Part shown: one piece after another, positions 55,746 through 64,000 of the stretch
How positions within the stretch are numbered: the first letter of the stretch is position 1
Layout of the letters: every line of letters starts with the position of its first letter
Assembly (NCBI GenBank): GCA_050747525.1
Contig: JBOGOC010000066.1
Span: forward strand, 107,145 to 171,144
DNA length: 64,000 bases
Source of the DNA: JBOGOC01 sp050747525
Lineage (GTDB): Bacteria; Acidobacteriota; Polarisedimenticolia; JACPZX01; DASXTC01
Direction of reading: 5' to 3'
The notes under the pieces: model-generated
Seen by the model: the letters and a program-made list of their open reading frames with translations, nothing else
What the model was told of the DNA's origin: nothing
The model's database searches: none
Translations under genes and position numbers: made by a program

Positions 55746-56342
55746 ATGACCCAGGATGTTCCAGACCTCGACCAGGATCTGCCGGCCGTCAGGCGCTGCC
55801 TGGCCGGATCGGTGGATGCCTTCGAGCCGATCGTGCGCCGCCATTCGCCCCGTCTGATCCGCCTCGCCTATCACTTCCTGGGGGACTGGGACGAGGCCCG
55901 CGATCTCACCCAGGACGCCTTTGCGCGCGCCTACCGCTGCCTCGGTCAGTACGACACCGGCCGTCCCTTCGGTCCCTGGCTGTGCGCCATCGCCGCGCGG
56001 CTTGCCACGGATCGGCTGCGCAGGCGCCGGGTGGTGATGCGCGCCCGCGCTTCCGCCGGGCCCGTGTCCCCGCCCGGGCTGGACACCGATGTGCGGCTCG
56101 GGTTGAGCGAGGCGCTGGGACGGCTCACCCCACGCCAGCGCCAGGCGGTGGTGCTGTGCGATCTGCACGGGTTCACCGCCGCCGAGACCGCGTCGATCCT
56201 GGGGTGCACCGCCAGCACGGTGAGGGTCCAGCGGTTTCTGGCCAGACGGCGCCTGCGCGATCTGCTGGCGAGCGGCCGGGCGCTCCAGCAGGGCGACGAC
56301 GCCGAGGGCGCCGCGCCGGTGCTCGCGGAGGAACGCCGATGA
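55746..56342 (+). CDS. ECF-type RNA polymerase sigma factor
   Basis: 198 residues behind AAAGGAGGATCCC. Region 2 (about 25-95) shows FEPIVRRHSPRLIRLAYHFL and DEARDLTQDAFARAYRCLGQY. Region 4 (about 125-180) shows LGRLTPRQRQAVVLCDLHGFTAAE followed by an ILGCTASTVRVQRFLARRRL helix-turn-helix. No region 1 or 3, as in the extracytoplasmic-function group. The stop overlaps the next start (ATGA). The two coupled genes downstream encode membrane-anchored proteins, so this looks like an envelope-stress or surface-sensing unit. The 70-bp upstream interval contains GGAAAT, a possible ECF-type -35 element for autoregulation (weak). Confidence 0.93.
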   Translation: MTQDVPDLDQDLPAVRRCLAGSVDAFEPIVRRHSPRLIRLAYHFLGDWDEARDLTQDAFARAYRCLGQYDTGRPFGPWLCAIAARLATDRLRRRRVVMRARASAGPVSPPGLDTDVRLGLSEALGRLTPRQRQAVVLCDLHGFTAAETASILGCTASTVRVQRFLARRRLRDLLASGRALQQGDDAEGAAPVLAEERR

Positions 56343-56791
56343 GCGCCCCCGATCGCCTCGATCCCGACGATCCGTTCGGCTCACAGCCCGACGAGAAGCC
56401 CCCTTCCGGCTGGGACGAGTCGCTCTGGGCGGAGGTGCGGGCCCGCATCGAGAAGCCCGGCCCCGATCCGGAGCCTCCCCTGCCGTCCGCGCCCCCGCCG
56501 CGTCCCGAGCGGCCGCGCGACGTGCCGCCGCGGCGCGACGTGCCGGCGCTGATGGCGCTGATCATTCCGGCCGCGGTGCTCGTGGCGAGCGTGGCGCTCC
56601 CCCCCCCGGCCGGGCCTGCCGATCAGGGACCCGCGTCCCACACCGTCGTCCAGGTGGTGGGGACCGACGAGCCCGACATCGAGGTGGAATGGGCGCGCCG
56701 CGGAAAGCGCCGCACGGGCTACGTGGTTCTTGAGTCGCTCGATCCTCAGTTGTCGTGCATCGTGATCCAGCCCGAGGTGCCGGCCCCATGA
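56339..56791 (+). CDS. Small single-pass membrane protein, candidate anti-sigma factor
   Basis: 150 residues from the ATG in the ATGA overlap. The N-terminal half is acidic and Pro-rich (PDRLDPDDPFGSQPDEKPPSG) with a short helix (WDESLWAEVRARIEK). One hydrophobic segment (LMALIIPAAVLVASVALPPP, about 78-97) leads to a small extracytoplasmic part containing VVQVVGTDEPDIEVEW. Gene position fits an anti-sigma factor, but there is no zinc-binding HxxxCxxC motif. No family recognised. Confidence 0.7.
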   Translation: MSAPDRLDPDDPFGSQPDEKPPSGWDESLWAEVRARIEKPGPDPEPPLPSAPPPRPERPRDVPPRRDVPALMALIIPAAVLVASVALPPPAGPADQGPASHTVVQVVGTDEPDIEVEWARRGKRRTGYVVLESLDPQLSCIVIQPEVPAP

Positions 56792-57387
56792 GGCGGCTCT
56801 CGGCGGGCCAGACGGGGTTGATCGCGACCGGTCTCGCGGCGGTGACCGTGTCCGCCTTCGCGATGTTCCCGCCCTCGAGCTTTCCCCTTTCCGACCTTCC
56901 CATCACGTGGGTGGCGGCGGCCCCCCCCGATCCTCCTTCCGCCGCCACTCACGCGCCACGCCGGGTGCTGGTGCAGATCTTCCGAGGACGTCCGCATCAG
57001 GCGGCTCCCGAGGTGGAGGTGGCCACCATCTTCCGCGACCCGGCGTTCGCCCTCCTGGCGGACACGCAGGAGACCGTCGGCTCCCAGCAGGCGCTGCGCG
57101 ACCGCGTGCGCGACCTCTTCGAGCTCGACGAGGTGAACACGATCGGGTCGAGCCTGTTGAGCCTTCCCGGCGGCGCGGCCCTCATGGACGACGGCGGGCG
57201 GCCCGTGGAAGTGCGAGTCCGAGGGCGTCAGGTGGGCGAGCGCTCCATGCGCCTGGTGATCACGGCTTCGCTCGACGGCACCGGCCCGGTCACCACCAGC
57301 GTGATCGCGCGCCAGGGACGCACCGTGCTCCTGGCGGGGCAGCCTTCCGGGGGAATGATCAGCTTCGTGGGGGTGACCCCGCTGTAG
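56788..57387 (+). CDS. Secreted/membrane-anchored hypothetical protein of the sigma-factor operon
   Basis: 199 residues from the ATG at 56788, again an ATGA overlap. The N-terminus is a hydrophobic anchor or signal (TGLIATGLAAVTVSAFAMFPP). The remainder is extracytoplasmic. A segment RVLVQIFRGRP is followed by AFALLADTQETVGSQQAL and a beta-rich end (VEVRVRGRQVGERSMRLVITASLDG). The terminal pattern resembles the secretin-associated or type II/IV pilus accessory beta-strands only vaguely, so no function is assigned. Co-translation with the sigma factor suggests it is the periplasmic sensor or a co-regulator. Confidence 0.68.
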   Translation: MRRLSAGQTGLIATGLAAVTVSAFAMFPPSSFPLSDLPITWVAAAPPDPPSAATHAPRRVLVQIFRGRPHQAAPEVEVATIFRDPAFALLADTQETVGSQQALRDRVRDLFELDEVNTIGSSLLSLPGGAALMDDGGRPVEVRVRGRQVGERSMRLVITASLDGTGPVTTSVIARQGRTVLLAGQPSGGMISFVGVTPL

Positions 57388-57391
57388 CCGT

Positions 57392-59107
57392 TCAGGCCGG
57401 TGGCCGGCACGCCTGCTCGTTGCCCAGCATCAGACGCTCGGCCAGGCAGAGCGGCATGCTGCCGAACGACAGCAGCTCGTCGTGAAAGGCCCTGAGGCGG
57501 AAGGTATCCGGCCGGCTCTGCCGGTACAGGCCCAGCAGGCGCTGGATCTGATGCTTCCCCACGATGTAGTTCATCTTCTGTCCCGGGTTCACCGCCGCGC
57601 CGGCCGCCTCTCCGGTGGCTGCTTCACGATCGAGGCCTCCTTCGTTCATGAAGTAGTCCACGGCCTGCCCGAAGCTCCATTCGCCCGTGGCCAGCCGCAC
57701 GTCCACCGGGATCCGCGCCGAGCGGTACCGCATCAGGCGCAGCACCTGTGCCCTCCCCGCTTCGTTCTCGGAGGCCTGGCCCGGCGTCTCGTAGAGACCG
57801 GTGCGCAGCAGCATCTCCTCGGTGTACAGGGCCCATCCTTCCTGGAACACGCCGTCCTGGTGCATGCGCCGGATCTCGTCGGGGTTGTGGTTGGCGATGG
57901 AGATCTGAAGGAAGTGCCCGGGGATCCCTTCGTGGCCCAGGATGGGGAGCGGGTTCGACAGCGCCGCGCGCACGTAGAAATTGCCGCTGTTCGGATCGTA
58001 CGGCGGGATGAAGTAGAAGCCCGACGCGTCGTTGTCGAAGACGCCGGGAGGGTTCATGAAGCCGCCGGGCGACGTGGGCCGGAACGCGGCGGGAAGCTCC
58101 ACGATCTGGAACGGTCCCAGCCAGGCCGGCAGGGTCAGGAGATCGCGCGCCTGGAGATGCTCGATGAGCGCCGAGGTCCGGCTCTCGTAGCGCTGGAGGT
58201 AGTCGCGCGCGTCCTTCACTTCCTGCTCTCCCGAGGGGCGGGGAAGGATGTCGGCCACGCCCGGATCGGCCAGCATCGCCTCGAGCGCCCGCGCGCGCGC
58301 CAGCTCCACCTCGCCCAGGCGCACCATGTCGTCGGGGCCCATCGGCAGCATGTACACGTCGCGCAGCAGCTCTTCGTAAGCTTCGCGCCCGATGGCCAAC
58401 GGAGCGGTCATCGACTTCTGCGCGGTGCGCAGCCACGCCCGGAAGTCGCGCAGCGACCTCAGCGCCCCGTCGCGCGCCGCCACCAGATCGAGACGCTCGG
58501 CATCGGGCAGCGACTCCAGCAGCATCCCCAGGCTGTCGTCGAACAGAGGAGGCAGGCCGTCGATGGCCTGGATGGCCAGGCTCGCCAGCAGTGGCACACC
58601 TTCGGTCAGATTCTCGCGCGCGACCGCCAGCATCTCCGGCATTCGCCGCAGCCGCTGGATGGCCGCGCGCGCCCGCACCGGGCGCGCGGCGTACTCCTTC
58701 TTGAGCAGGGAGAAGATGGCGTTGGCGCACTCGTCGACGTACACGCCCGGATCGCGCCCCCAGCGCCTCAGGACCGTCTCGTCGAACAGCACCCGGCGCA
58801 GGTGCGCGCGCAGCAGCGCCAGATCCACCTGATCGTCGGGGCTCCAGGTGGCTGCACCCGCGTTCTCCAGCCGGGCCAGCAGCCATTCGACCTTGTTCAC
58901 GCGGGCGGTCCGGCTGGCCGCGTCGAACGCCGTGAGGCGCGCATCTCCATCGTGACGGCCGGCGTCGGTGGCCGCCACCGGGAACTGCTGGTAGTACCAC
59001 TGGTAATAGGTGTGGGCCAGGTCGCGCATCCCGGCGGGGGTGAGAGGATCGGCGGGGACGGGCGCGGGTGCTGCGGCCATCATCCACAGGGCGAGCACGA
59101 GGCTCAT
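57392..59107 (-). CDS. DUF885-family secreted putative metallopeptidase
   Basis: 571 residues with a short signal sequence (LVLALWMMAAAPAPVPA). The mostly helical protein contains HEGIPGH at 392-398 and EEGWALYTEEM-like EGWALYTEEMLLRTG about 28 residues later, the conserved metal-site region of DUF885. Other family strings are YYQQFPVAATDAGRHDGD near the start and NYIVGKHQIQRLLGLYRQ near the end. Members are predicted zinc carboxypeptidase-like enzymes of the periplasm. It overlaps the upstream TPR-zincin gene by four bases. Confidence 0.88.
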   Translation of the reverse strand: MSLVLALWMMAAAPAPVPADPLTPAGMRDLAHTYYQWYYQQFPVAATDAGRHDGDARLTAFDAASRTARVNKVEWLLARLENAGAATWSPDDQVDLALLRAHLRRVLFDETVLRRWGRDPGVYVDECANAIFSLLKKEYAARPVRARAAIQRLRRMPEMLAVARENLTEGVPLLASLAIQAIDGLPPLFDDSLGMLLESLPDAERLDLVAARDGALRSLRDFRAWLRTAQKSMTAPLAIGREAYEELLRDVYMLPMGPDDMVRLGEVELARARALEAMLADPGVADILPRPSGEQEVKDARDYLQRYESRTSALIEHLQARDLLTLPAWLGPFQIVELPAAFRPTSPGGFMNPPGVFDNDASGFYFIPPYDPNSGNFYVRAALSNPLPILGHEGIPGHFLQISIANHNPDEIRRMHQDGVFQEGWALYTEEMLLRTGLYETPGQASENEAGRAQVLRLMRYRSARIPVDVRLATGEWSFGQAVDYFMNEGGLDREAATGEAAGAAVNPGQKMNYIVGKHQIQRLLGLYRQSRPDTFRLRAFHDELLSFGSMPLCLAERLMLGNEQACRPPA

Positions 59108-59907
59108 GCGTGCCCCGCCTCCTCCAGGTCGTCCTCGTCCATGCCGAGGTAGTGCCCCAGCTCGTGGCGCAGCGTCACGCCGATCTGCTCCACCAGCTCG
59201 TCCTCGTCGGCGCAGGCGCGCTCGAGGTTGCGCTTGAAGAGGTAGATGGCGTCTGGCATCGACGGAACGTCGTGGGTGGTCTTGAGCGTGAGCGGCACCC
59301 CCACGAACAGCCCCAGCAGATCGGGGGCCGGGTCGTCGAGCGTCTTCAGGAGATCCGGGGGCGGGACGTCCTCCACCAGGACGGGGAGGTCGCCCAGGCG
59401 GCTGCGGAACTCGTCGGGGAGGGCCGCGGCCGCCTGCTGGACGGCCCGGTCGAAGGACTTCCTGTCCATCGACAGCGGGGGCGGGAAGCTGTCCGGGTCG
59501 ATCTCGGAGGCCCGCGCGAAGGCGGCATCCGACTCACGGTAGCGTCCCAGCGCGTCGAGGAGGAGCCCCCGGATGTGATGGGCGAACGGATCGTCGTAGC
59601 GATCCGCCAGGGCCCCGTCCACCACCTCCAGCCCCTCCTGGAACATGCACGTCTCGTACAGCAAGGACGCCAGGGTCATGCGGGCGAAATGCTCGTCGGG
59701 GGCCAGCTCCACCGCCCGCCGTGCCAGGGGGAGCGCCTGCTCCAGGTCGCCCAGCTCCTGAAGCCCGGCCGCGCACAGGAGGGTCGCCTCGGGGTCGTCG
59801 GGATCCTCCAGACGCACCGAGTCGGCCGCCTCGAGGGCGAGCTCCACGTCTCCCGCCTCGAACAGATCCCAGGCACGTTCCATGGTGGTATCGCGGCTCG
59901 CTGGCAT
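59104..59907 (-). CDS. TPR protein fused to a zincin-like metallopeptidase domain
   Basis: 267 residues. The N-terminal 140 residues are TPR-like helices (WDLFEAGDVELALEAADS, AAGLQELGDLEQALPLARRA, GLLLDALGRYRESDAAFARA). The C-terminal 125 residues match the Zincin_1 (PF06262-type) family, with PDAIYLFKRNLERAC and the zinc motif HELGHYLGMDEDDLEE at 248-263. Most members lack a TPR part, so the fusion may present partners to the metal site. No signal peptide: probably cytosolic. Translationally coupled to DUF885. Confidence 0.87.
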   Translation of the reverse strand: MPASRDTTMERAWDLFEAGDVELALEAADSVRLEDPDDPEATLLCAAGLQELGDLEQALPLARRAVELAPDEHFARMTLASLLYETCMFQEGLEVVDGALADRYDDPFAHHIRGLLLDALGRYRESDAAFARASEIDPDSFPPPLSMDRKSFDRAVQQAAAALPDEFRSRLGDLPVLVEDVPPPDLLKTLDDPAPDLLGLFVGVPLTLKTTHDVPSMPDAIYLFKRNLERACADEDELVEQIGVTLRHELGHYLGMDEDDLEEAGHA

Positions 59908-59947
59908 GTGACGCGCATCCTAGCACGGACGTCCGGCGACTCTTCGC

Positions 59948-59953
59948 TATACT
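59948..59953 (+). promoter_or_regulatory. Possible -10 box of the helicase gene (leaderless)
   Basis: TATACT ends six bases before the ATG at 59960, and no ribosome site precedes the start codon, so the mRNA may be leaderless. No convincing -35 box is seen 16-18 bases upstream. Confidence 0.35.
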
Positions 59954-59959
59954 ATCGCG

Positions 59960-62900
59960 ATGCCTCTCTCGCGATTCTGTCCCCCCGTGCGCGACTGGTT
60001 CGCGCGGCGCCTGGGCACCCCGTCCGAACCCCAGGTTCGAGGCTGGCCGCTCATCCGCGAGGGGCATCACACCCTCATCGCCGCGCCCACCGGAACGGGC
60101 AAGACGCTGGCCGCCTTCCTGTGGGCGATCGACGATCTGCTCGGCCAGGACGCGCTCGCCGACGAGACGCGGGTGCTCTACGTCTCGCCGCTCAAGGCGC
60201 TCGGCAACGACGTGCAGAAGAATCTGCAGGGCCCCCTCGACGAGCTGCGGGCCGCTCATCCGTCGCTCCCCGAGGTGCGGGTGCTGGTGCGTTCGGGAGA
60301 CACACCCGCGTCCGCGCGCGCCGCCATGAGCCGGCGCCCGCCTCACATCCTCGTCACCACGCCCGAGTCCCTCTACATCCTGCTCACCAGCGAAGGCGGG
60401 CGGCGGATGCTCTCCACGGTGCGCACCGCCATCGTGGACGAGATCCACGCCGTGGCCGGAGTCAAACGGGGCGCGCACCTGTCCCTCTCGCTCGAGCGCC
60501 TCGACGCGCTCACGGCAGGACGGCTGCAGCGCATCGGCCTGTCCGCCACGCAGAAGCCCATCGAGCAGGTGTCCCATCTGCTGGTGGGGGAAGGCCGTGC
60601 GTGCGCCCTGGTGGACATCGGGCATCGCCGCGATCTGGATCTGGCGATCGAGGTGCCCGCCTCGCCGCTCGAGACGGTCTGCTCGCACGAGACCTGGCGC
60701 GAGATCCACGCGCGGATGGCCGCCCTCATCGAGGAGCACCGCACCACGCTGGTGTTCGTCAACACGCGCAAGCTGGCCGAGCGCGTGGCGGCGCGGCTCA
60801 CCGAGATGCTGGGCGCCGGTGCGGTCACCAGCCACCACGGCAGCCTGGCACGCGATCGTCGCCTGGAGGCGGAGCGCAGGCTGAAGGCCGGCGAGCTGCG
60901 CGCGCTGGTGGCCACCTCGTCCCTGGAGCTGGGGATCGATGTGGGCGACGTGGACCTGGTGATCCAGACTGGCGTCACCTCGTCGGTGGCCATGCTGCTC
61001 CAACGCGTCGGCCGCGCGGGACACGCGCTGTCGCGCGTCCCCAAGGGACGCCTCTTTCCCCTCACCCAGGACGAGCTGGTGTGCGCCGCCGCGCTGGTCG
61101 ACGCGGTGCGGGCCGGCGAGCTGGACCGCACGCCTTCGCCGGGGAGTCCGCTCGATATCCTGGCGCAGCAGATCGTGGCCGCCTGCGTCCCCGAGGCCTG
61201 GAAGGAAGACGACCTGTTCGGCGCCTTCACGCGGGCGTGGCCCTACCGCGATCTTCCCCGGCACGACTTCGACGCCGTGGTCGCGCTTCACACCGGGGGG
61301 CGGGGGGCTCTCCTGCACCGCGATGGCGTGAACGGCATCCTGCGCGCCACCCGGCGCGCGCGCCTGACCGCCATCACCGGAGGAGGGGCCATCCCGGACA
61401 CCGCCGACTACAGGGTGGTGGTGGAGCCCGACGGGACCCTGGTGGGAAGCGTGCACGAGGACTTCGCGGTGGAGGCCAACGGAGGGGACATCTTCCAGCT
61501 GGGCAACGCCTCGTGGCAGGTTCTCAAGGTGGAGCAGGGGACCATGCGCGTGGCCGATGCGGCGGGCGCCCCTCCCACCATCCCGTTCTGGCGCGGAGAG
61601 GCTCCGGCCCGCACGCGCGAGCTGTCCGAGGCGGTGGCCCGCGTCCGGGACAAGGGCCGGGATGTCACATGGCTGCGCTCGGCGCTGGATCTTCCCGATG
61701 CCGCCGCCGTGCAGCTGAGCGAGTACCTGCTCGCGGGGGCCGCCGCGCTGGGCGCCGTGCCGACGCAGTCGACCCTCGTGCTGGAGCGGTTCTTCGACGA
61801 GTCGGGCGGGATGCAGCTGGTCCTTCACGCTCCGTTCGGAGGCCGCATCAACCGCGCCTGGGGGCTGGCGCTGCGCAAGCGCTTCTGCCGCAACTTCGGC
61901 TTCGAGCTGCAGGCCGCCGCCAACGAAGAGGCCATCGTGCTCTCACTGGGCCCGCAGCACAGCTTCGAGCTGGACGAAGTGTTCGACTACCTCCATCCGG
62001 CCAGCGTGCGCGACGTGCTCGTGCAGGCGGTGCTGCCGGCTCCCCTGTTCGCCACGCGGTGGCGCTGGAACGTGACGCGCTCGCTCGTGGTGCCGCGCAC
62101 GCGCGGCGGAGGGCAGCGCCTCCCCGCGCCCCTGCTGAGGATGCGCGCCGACGACGCGCTGGCCCAGGCCTTCCCTCAGGTGCTGGCGTGCGGCGAGACA
62201 CTTCCGCCGGGCGACCTCCCCATCCCCTGGGAGCACCCGCTCGTCCGCCAGACCCTGGAGGACTGCCTCACCGAGGCCATGGACGTCGAAGGGCTGCGCG
62301 AGGTGCTGTCCGACATGCGCGAAGGGCGCATCGCGCGGCTGGCGGTGGACCTTCCCGAGCCGTCGCCCTTCGCGCGCGGCGTGCTGCACGCCATGCCCTA
62401 CGCCTTCCTGGACGACGCGCCCCTGGAGGAGCGCCGCACCCAGGCGGTGATGTCGCGCCGCACCCTCGACCCGCGCACCGCCGACTCGCTCGGCGCGCTC
62501 GATCCCGACGCGGTGGCGCGTGTCCGGCAGGAGGCCTGGCCTCAGCCCGAGAACATGGAGGAGGTGCACGAAGCGCTCCTGTGGATGGGGCACGTCACGA
62601 GCGAAGAGGCCGCGCGATCGGGATGGACGGCGTGGCTGGAGGAGCTGCGCGCGCAGCGGCGGGCGTCGCCCGACGATCACGGACGATGGCGCGCGGCGGA
62701 GGCGAGCCGCGATCCGCTCGACGAGCTGCGCGGCCGCCTCGAGGCGCTCGGCCCCGTCCCGGAGACCCCCGAAGATCTCCCATTCCTGGAGGAGCTCGAG
62801 AGGCGCGGCATCGTCCTGCGCTGCCGGCTGGAGGGACGCCGGGCCTGGTCCGAGCGGCGGCTGCTGGCGCGCATCCACCGCCACACGCTGGAGCGACTCC

Positions 62901-63913
62901 GGCAGGAGATCGAGCCGGTGAGCGCCACCGTGTTCTGGAGCTTTCTGGCCTGCTGGCAGCACGCGGATCCGGACTACAGGCTCGAGGGCCCGCGCGGCGT
63001 GTCGATCGTGGCGCGCCGATTGGCGGGATTCGAGCTTCCCGCGGCGGCCTGGGAATCGGCTGCGCTCCCCGCCCGGGTCAAGGGGTACCGGCCCGACTGG
63101 CTGGATCACCTCACCCTGTCGGGCGACGTGGCCTGGGCGCGCCTGTGGAGCGCCGGGGCCTCCGCTCCGCGCTCCACCCCCGTGTGCCTGGTGCCGAGAC
63201 AGGATCTCGATCTCTGGCTGGAGCTGTCCGGGATGGCGCGCCCCGAGGCGGTCTCGCTGTCGGCGCACGGCACGGCGGTGCGCAGCATCCTCCAGGCGCG
63301 CGGCGCGCTCTTCACGCAGGAGATCGAGCGCGCGGTGGGAGGGATCCCCGGGCACGTGCAGATGGGCCTGGCCGATCTGGCCACGCACGGGCTGGTCACC
63401 TGCGATTCCTTCGCCGGCCTGCGGTGGCTGATGGGCGCCGGCCGCAGCCGGGCCCGGCGGCATGCCGCCGCCTCCGCCACGGCCGCGGGGCGCTGGGCGT
63501 TGCTGCACCACGCCGGGGCGGCACACGTACCGGAGGAGAAAGGCGCGGACGGATCACGCCGCGCCGAGTTCGCCGCGCGCCAGCTGCTGGCGCGTCACGG
63601 CGTGATCTTCCGCAGGGTGCTGGAGCGCGAGAGGATCCCGATCCCGTGGCGCGACATGGTGCGGGCTCTGCGTCACATGGAGCTGACCGGGGAGGTGCGC
63701 GGCGGACGGTTCGTGGCCGGTTTCTCGGGAGAGCAGTACGGGCTTCCCGAAGCCGTGGAGCTGATGCGCCGCGTGCGCCGCCGCCCCGCGTCCCCTGCGC
63801 TGACCGTGGCCGCGGCCGACCCGCTGAACCTGCGCGGCGTGCTCACCCCCGAGCCGCGCGAGCCCTCCACCGCCCGCCGCCGCGTCCTCGTGGGATCCAG
63901 CCACCTGACCTGA
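59960..63913 (+). CDS. lhr: Lhr-type DEAD/DEAH helicase
   Basis: 1,317 residues. Helicase motifs are in order: APTGTGKT (42-49), TTPESLYILL (motif Ib region), DEIH (160-163), SATQKP (195-200), TLVFVNTRKLAERV, TSSLELGIDVGDVDLVIQ and QRVGRAGH. These are followed by the winged-helix and Lhr-specific domains, including DGTLVGSVHEDFAVE and GDIFQLGNASWQV (about 480-520). A C-terminal extension of about 450 residues completes a protein near the usual 1,400-1,500 of full-length Lhr. Lhr is a 3'-5' single-stranded-DNA translocase linked to the DNA damage response. No nuclease or ligase partner is seen in the window. Confidence 0.92.
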   Translation: MPLSRFCPPVRDWFARRLGTPSEPQVRGWPLIREGHHTLIAAPTGTGKTLAAFLWAIDDLLGQDALADETRVLYVSPLKALGNDVQKNLQGPLDELRAAHPSLPEVRVLVRSGDTPASARAAMSRRPPHILVTTPESLYILLTSEGGRRMLSTVRTAIVDEIHAVAGVKRGAHLSLSLERLDALTAGRLQRIGLSATQKPIEQVSHLLVGEGRACALVDIGHRRDLDLAIEVPASPLETVCSHETWREIHARMAALIEEHRTTLVFVNTRKLAERVAARLTEMLGAGAVTSHHGSLARDRRLEAERRLKAGELRALVATSSLELGIDVGDVDLVIQTGVTSSVAMLLQRVGRAGHALSRVPKGRLFPLTQDELVCAAALVDAVRAGELDRTPSPGSPLDILAQQIVAACVPEAWKEDDLFGAFTRAWPYRDLPRHDFDAVVALHTGGRGALLHRDGVNGILRATRRARLTAITGGGAIPDTADYRVVVEPDGTLVGSVHEDFAVEANGGDIFQLGNASWQVLKVEQGTMRVADAAGAPPTIPFWRGEAPARTRELSEAVARVRDKGRDVTWLRSALDLPDAAAVQLSEYLLAGAAALGAVPTQSTLVLERFFDESGGMQLVLHAPFGGRINRAWGLALRKRFCRNFGFELQAAANEEAIVLSLGPQHSFELDEVFDYLHPASVRDVLVQAVLPAPLFATRWRWNVTRSLVVPRTRGGGQRLPAPLLRMRADDALAQAFPQVLACGETLPPGDLPIPWEHPLVRQTLEDCLTEAMDVEGLREVLSDMREGRIARLAVDLPEPSPFARGVLHAMPYAFLDDAPLEERRTQAVMSRRTLDPRTADSLGALDPDAVARVRQEAWPQPENMEEVHEALLWMGHVTSEEAARSGWTAWLEELRAQRRASPDDHGRWRAAEASRDPLDELRGRLEALGPVPETPEDLPFLEELERRGIVLRCRLEGRRAWSERRLLARIHRHTLERLRQEIEPVSATVFWSFLACWQHADPDYRLEGPRGVSIVARRLAGFELPAAAWESAALPARVKGYRPDWLDHLTLSGDVAWARLWSAGASAPRSTPVCLVPRQDLDLWLELSGMARPEAVSLSAHGTAVRSILQARGALFTQEIERAVGGIPGHVQMGLADLATHGLVTCDSFAGLRWLMGAGRSRARRHAAASATAAGRWALLHHAGAAHVPEEKGADGSRRAEFAARQLLARHGVIFRRVLERERIPIPWRDMVRALRHMELTGEVRGGRFVAGFSGEQYGLPEAVELMRRVRRRPASPALTVAAADPLNLRGVLTPEPREPSTARRRVLVGSSHLT

Positions 63914-64000
63914 CCGAATGGCTCGACTGCACTGGCCTGTAGGGCATGGTGGCGCGGGCGGCGGGGAGTGGTTGCCGAGGCGCGCTCGCCGGCGTGGCGT

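Noticed and set aside
59068..63942. Plus-strand frame of 1,624 codons overlapping the helicase gene in another frame
   Set aside because: Arg/Ala/Pro-rich without motifs, while the overlapping frame has all helicase motifs.
1..64000. tRNA, rRNA, riboswitch, insertion sequence or prophage
   Set aside because: No cloverleaf, ribosomal or transposase/integrase signature was recognised in any interval.

Overview
High-GC bacterial chromosome segment that looks like an Acidobacteriota or a related soil/sediment lineage. The hints are a VWFA-related secreted protein of the type common in Acidobacteria, an M1 peptidase with a Cys-rich C-terminal surface domain, MopE-type repeats, matrixin pairs and DUF885. 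This placement is inference; the window has no rRNA or tRNA. It contains no CRISPR array, phage or insertion sequence that I can support.

Layout. (1) 1-29175, minus strand: a lipoprotein, then one uninterrupted 8,388-codon gene for a giant surface/secreted protein with an N-terminal LEPR-XLL motif, then DUF3467, a GAF-HlyD membrane-fusion protein and a PqqD-like/M50 membrane metalloprotease that runs off the left edge. These look like a giant adhesin-like protein plus its dedicated export or processing machinery. (2) 29325-38538, plus strand: three translationally coupled genes for an FadL/PorV-like outer-membrane barrel, a beta-propeller protein with 31 MopE-type metal-binding repeats, and a small carboxypeptidase-regulatory-like envelope protein. 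(3) 38605-46063: a polytopic membrane protein coupled to an M48 protease, a group II PLP decarboxylase, an OmpA lipoprotein, a VWA protein and an ABC-2 exporter. (4) 46425-51125: a secreted protein/matrixin pair, then a covalent-flavin oxidoreductase followed by a small RTX-like secreted protein, divergent from an AraC regulator. (5) 51117-63913: YifB/ComM ATPase, VOC protein, secreted M1 peptidase, an ECF sigma factor with two coupled membrane proteins, DUF885 and TPR-zincin metalloproteins, and an Lhr-type helicase.

The most striking signal is inside the giant gene. A module of about 75-80 residues (prefix of the form G-x-P-x-L-T-F-x-D, body of the form T-I-x-R-S-x-G-S-W-x-x-D-G-F) occurs about 22 times. 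Several copies sit inside other copies, leaving prefixes stacked in series followed by the matching number of bodies. Others interrupt unrelated flagellin-hook-like motifs at equivalent positions. This looks like an in-frame, intragenic insertion unit of about 240 bp that has spread within one open reading frame. I know of no described element of this kind; a dot-plot and comparison with relatives would settle it.
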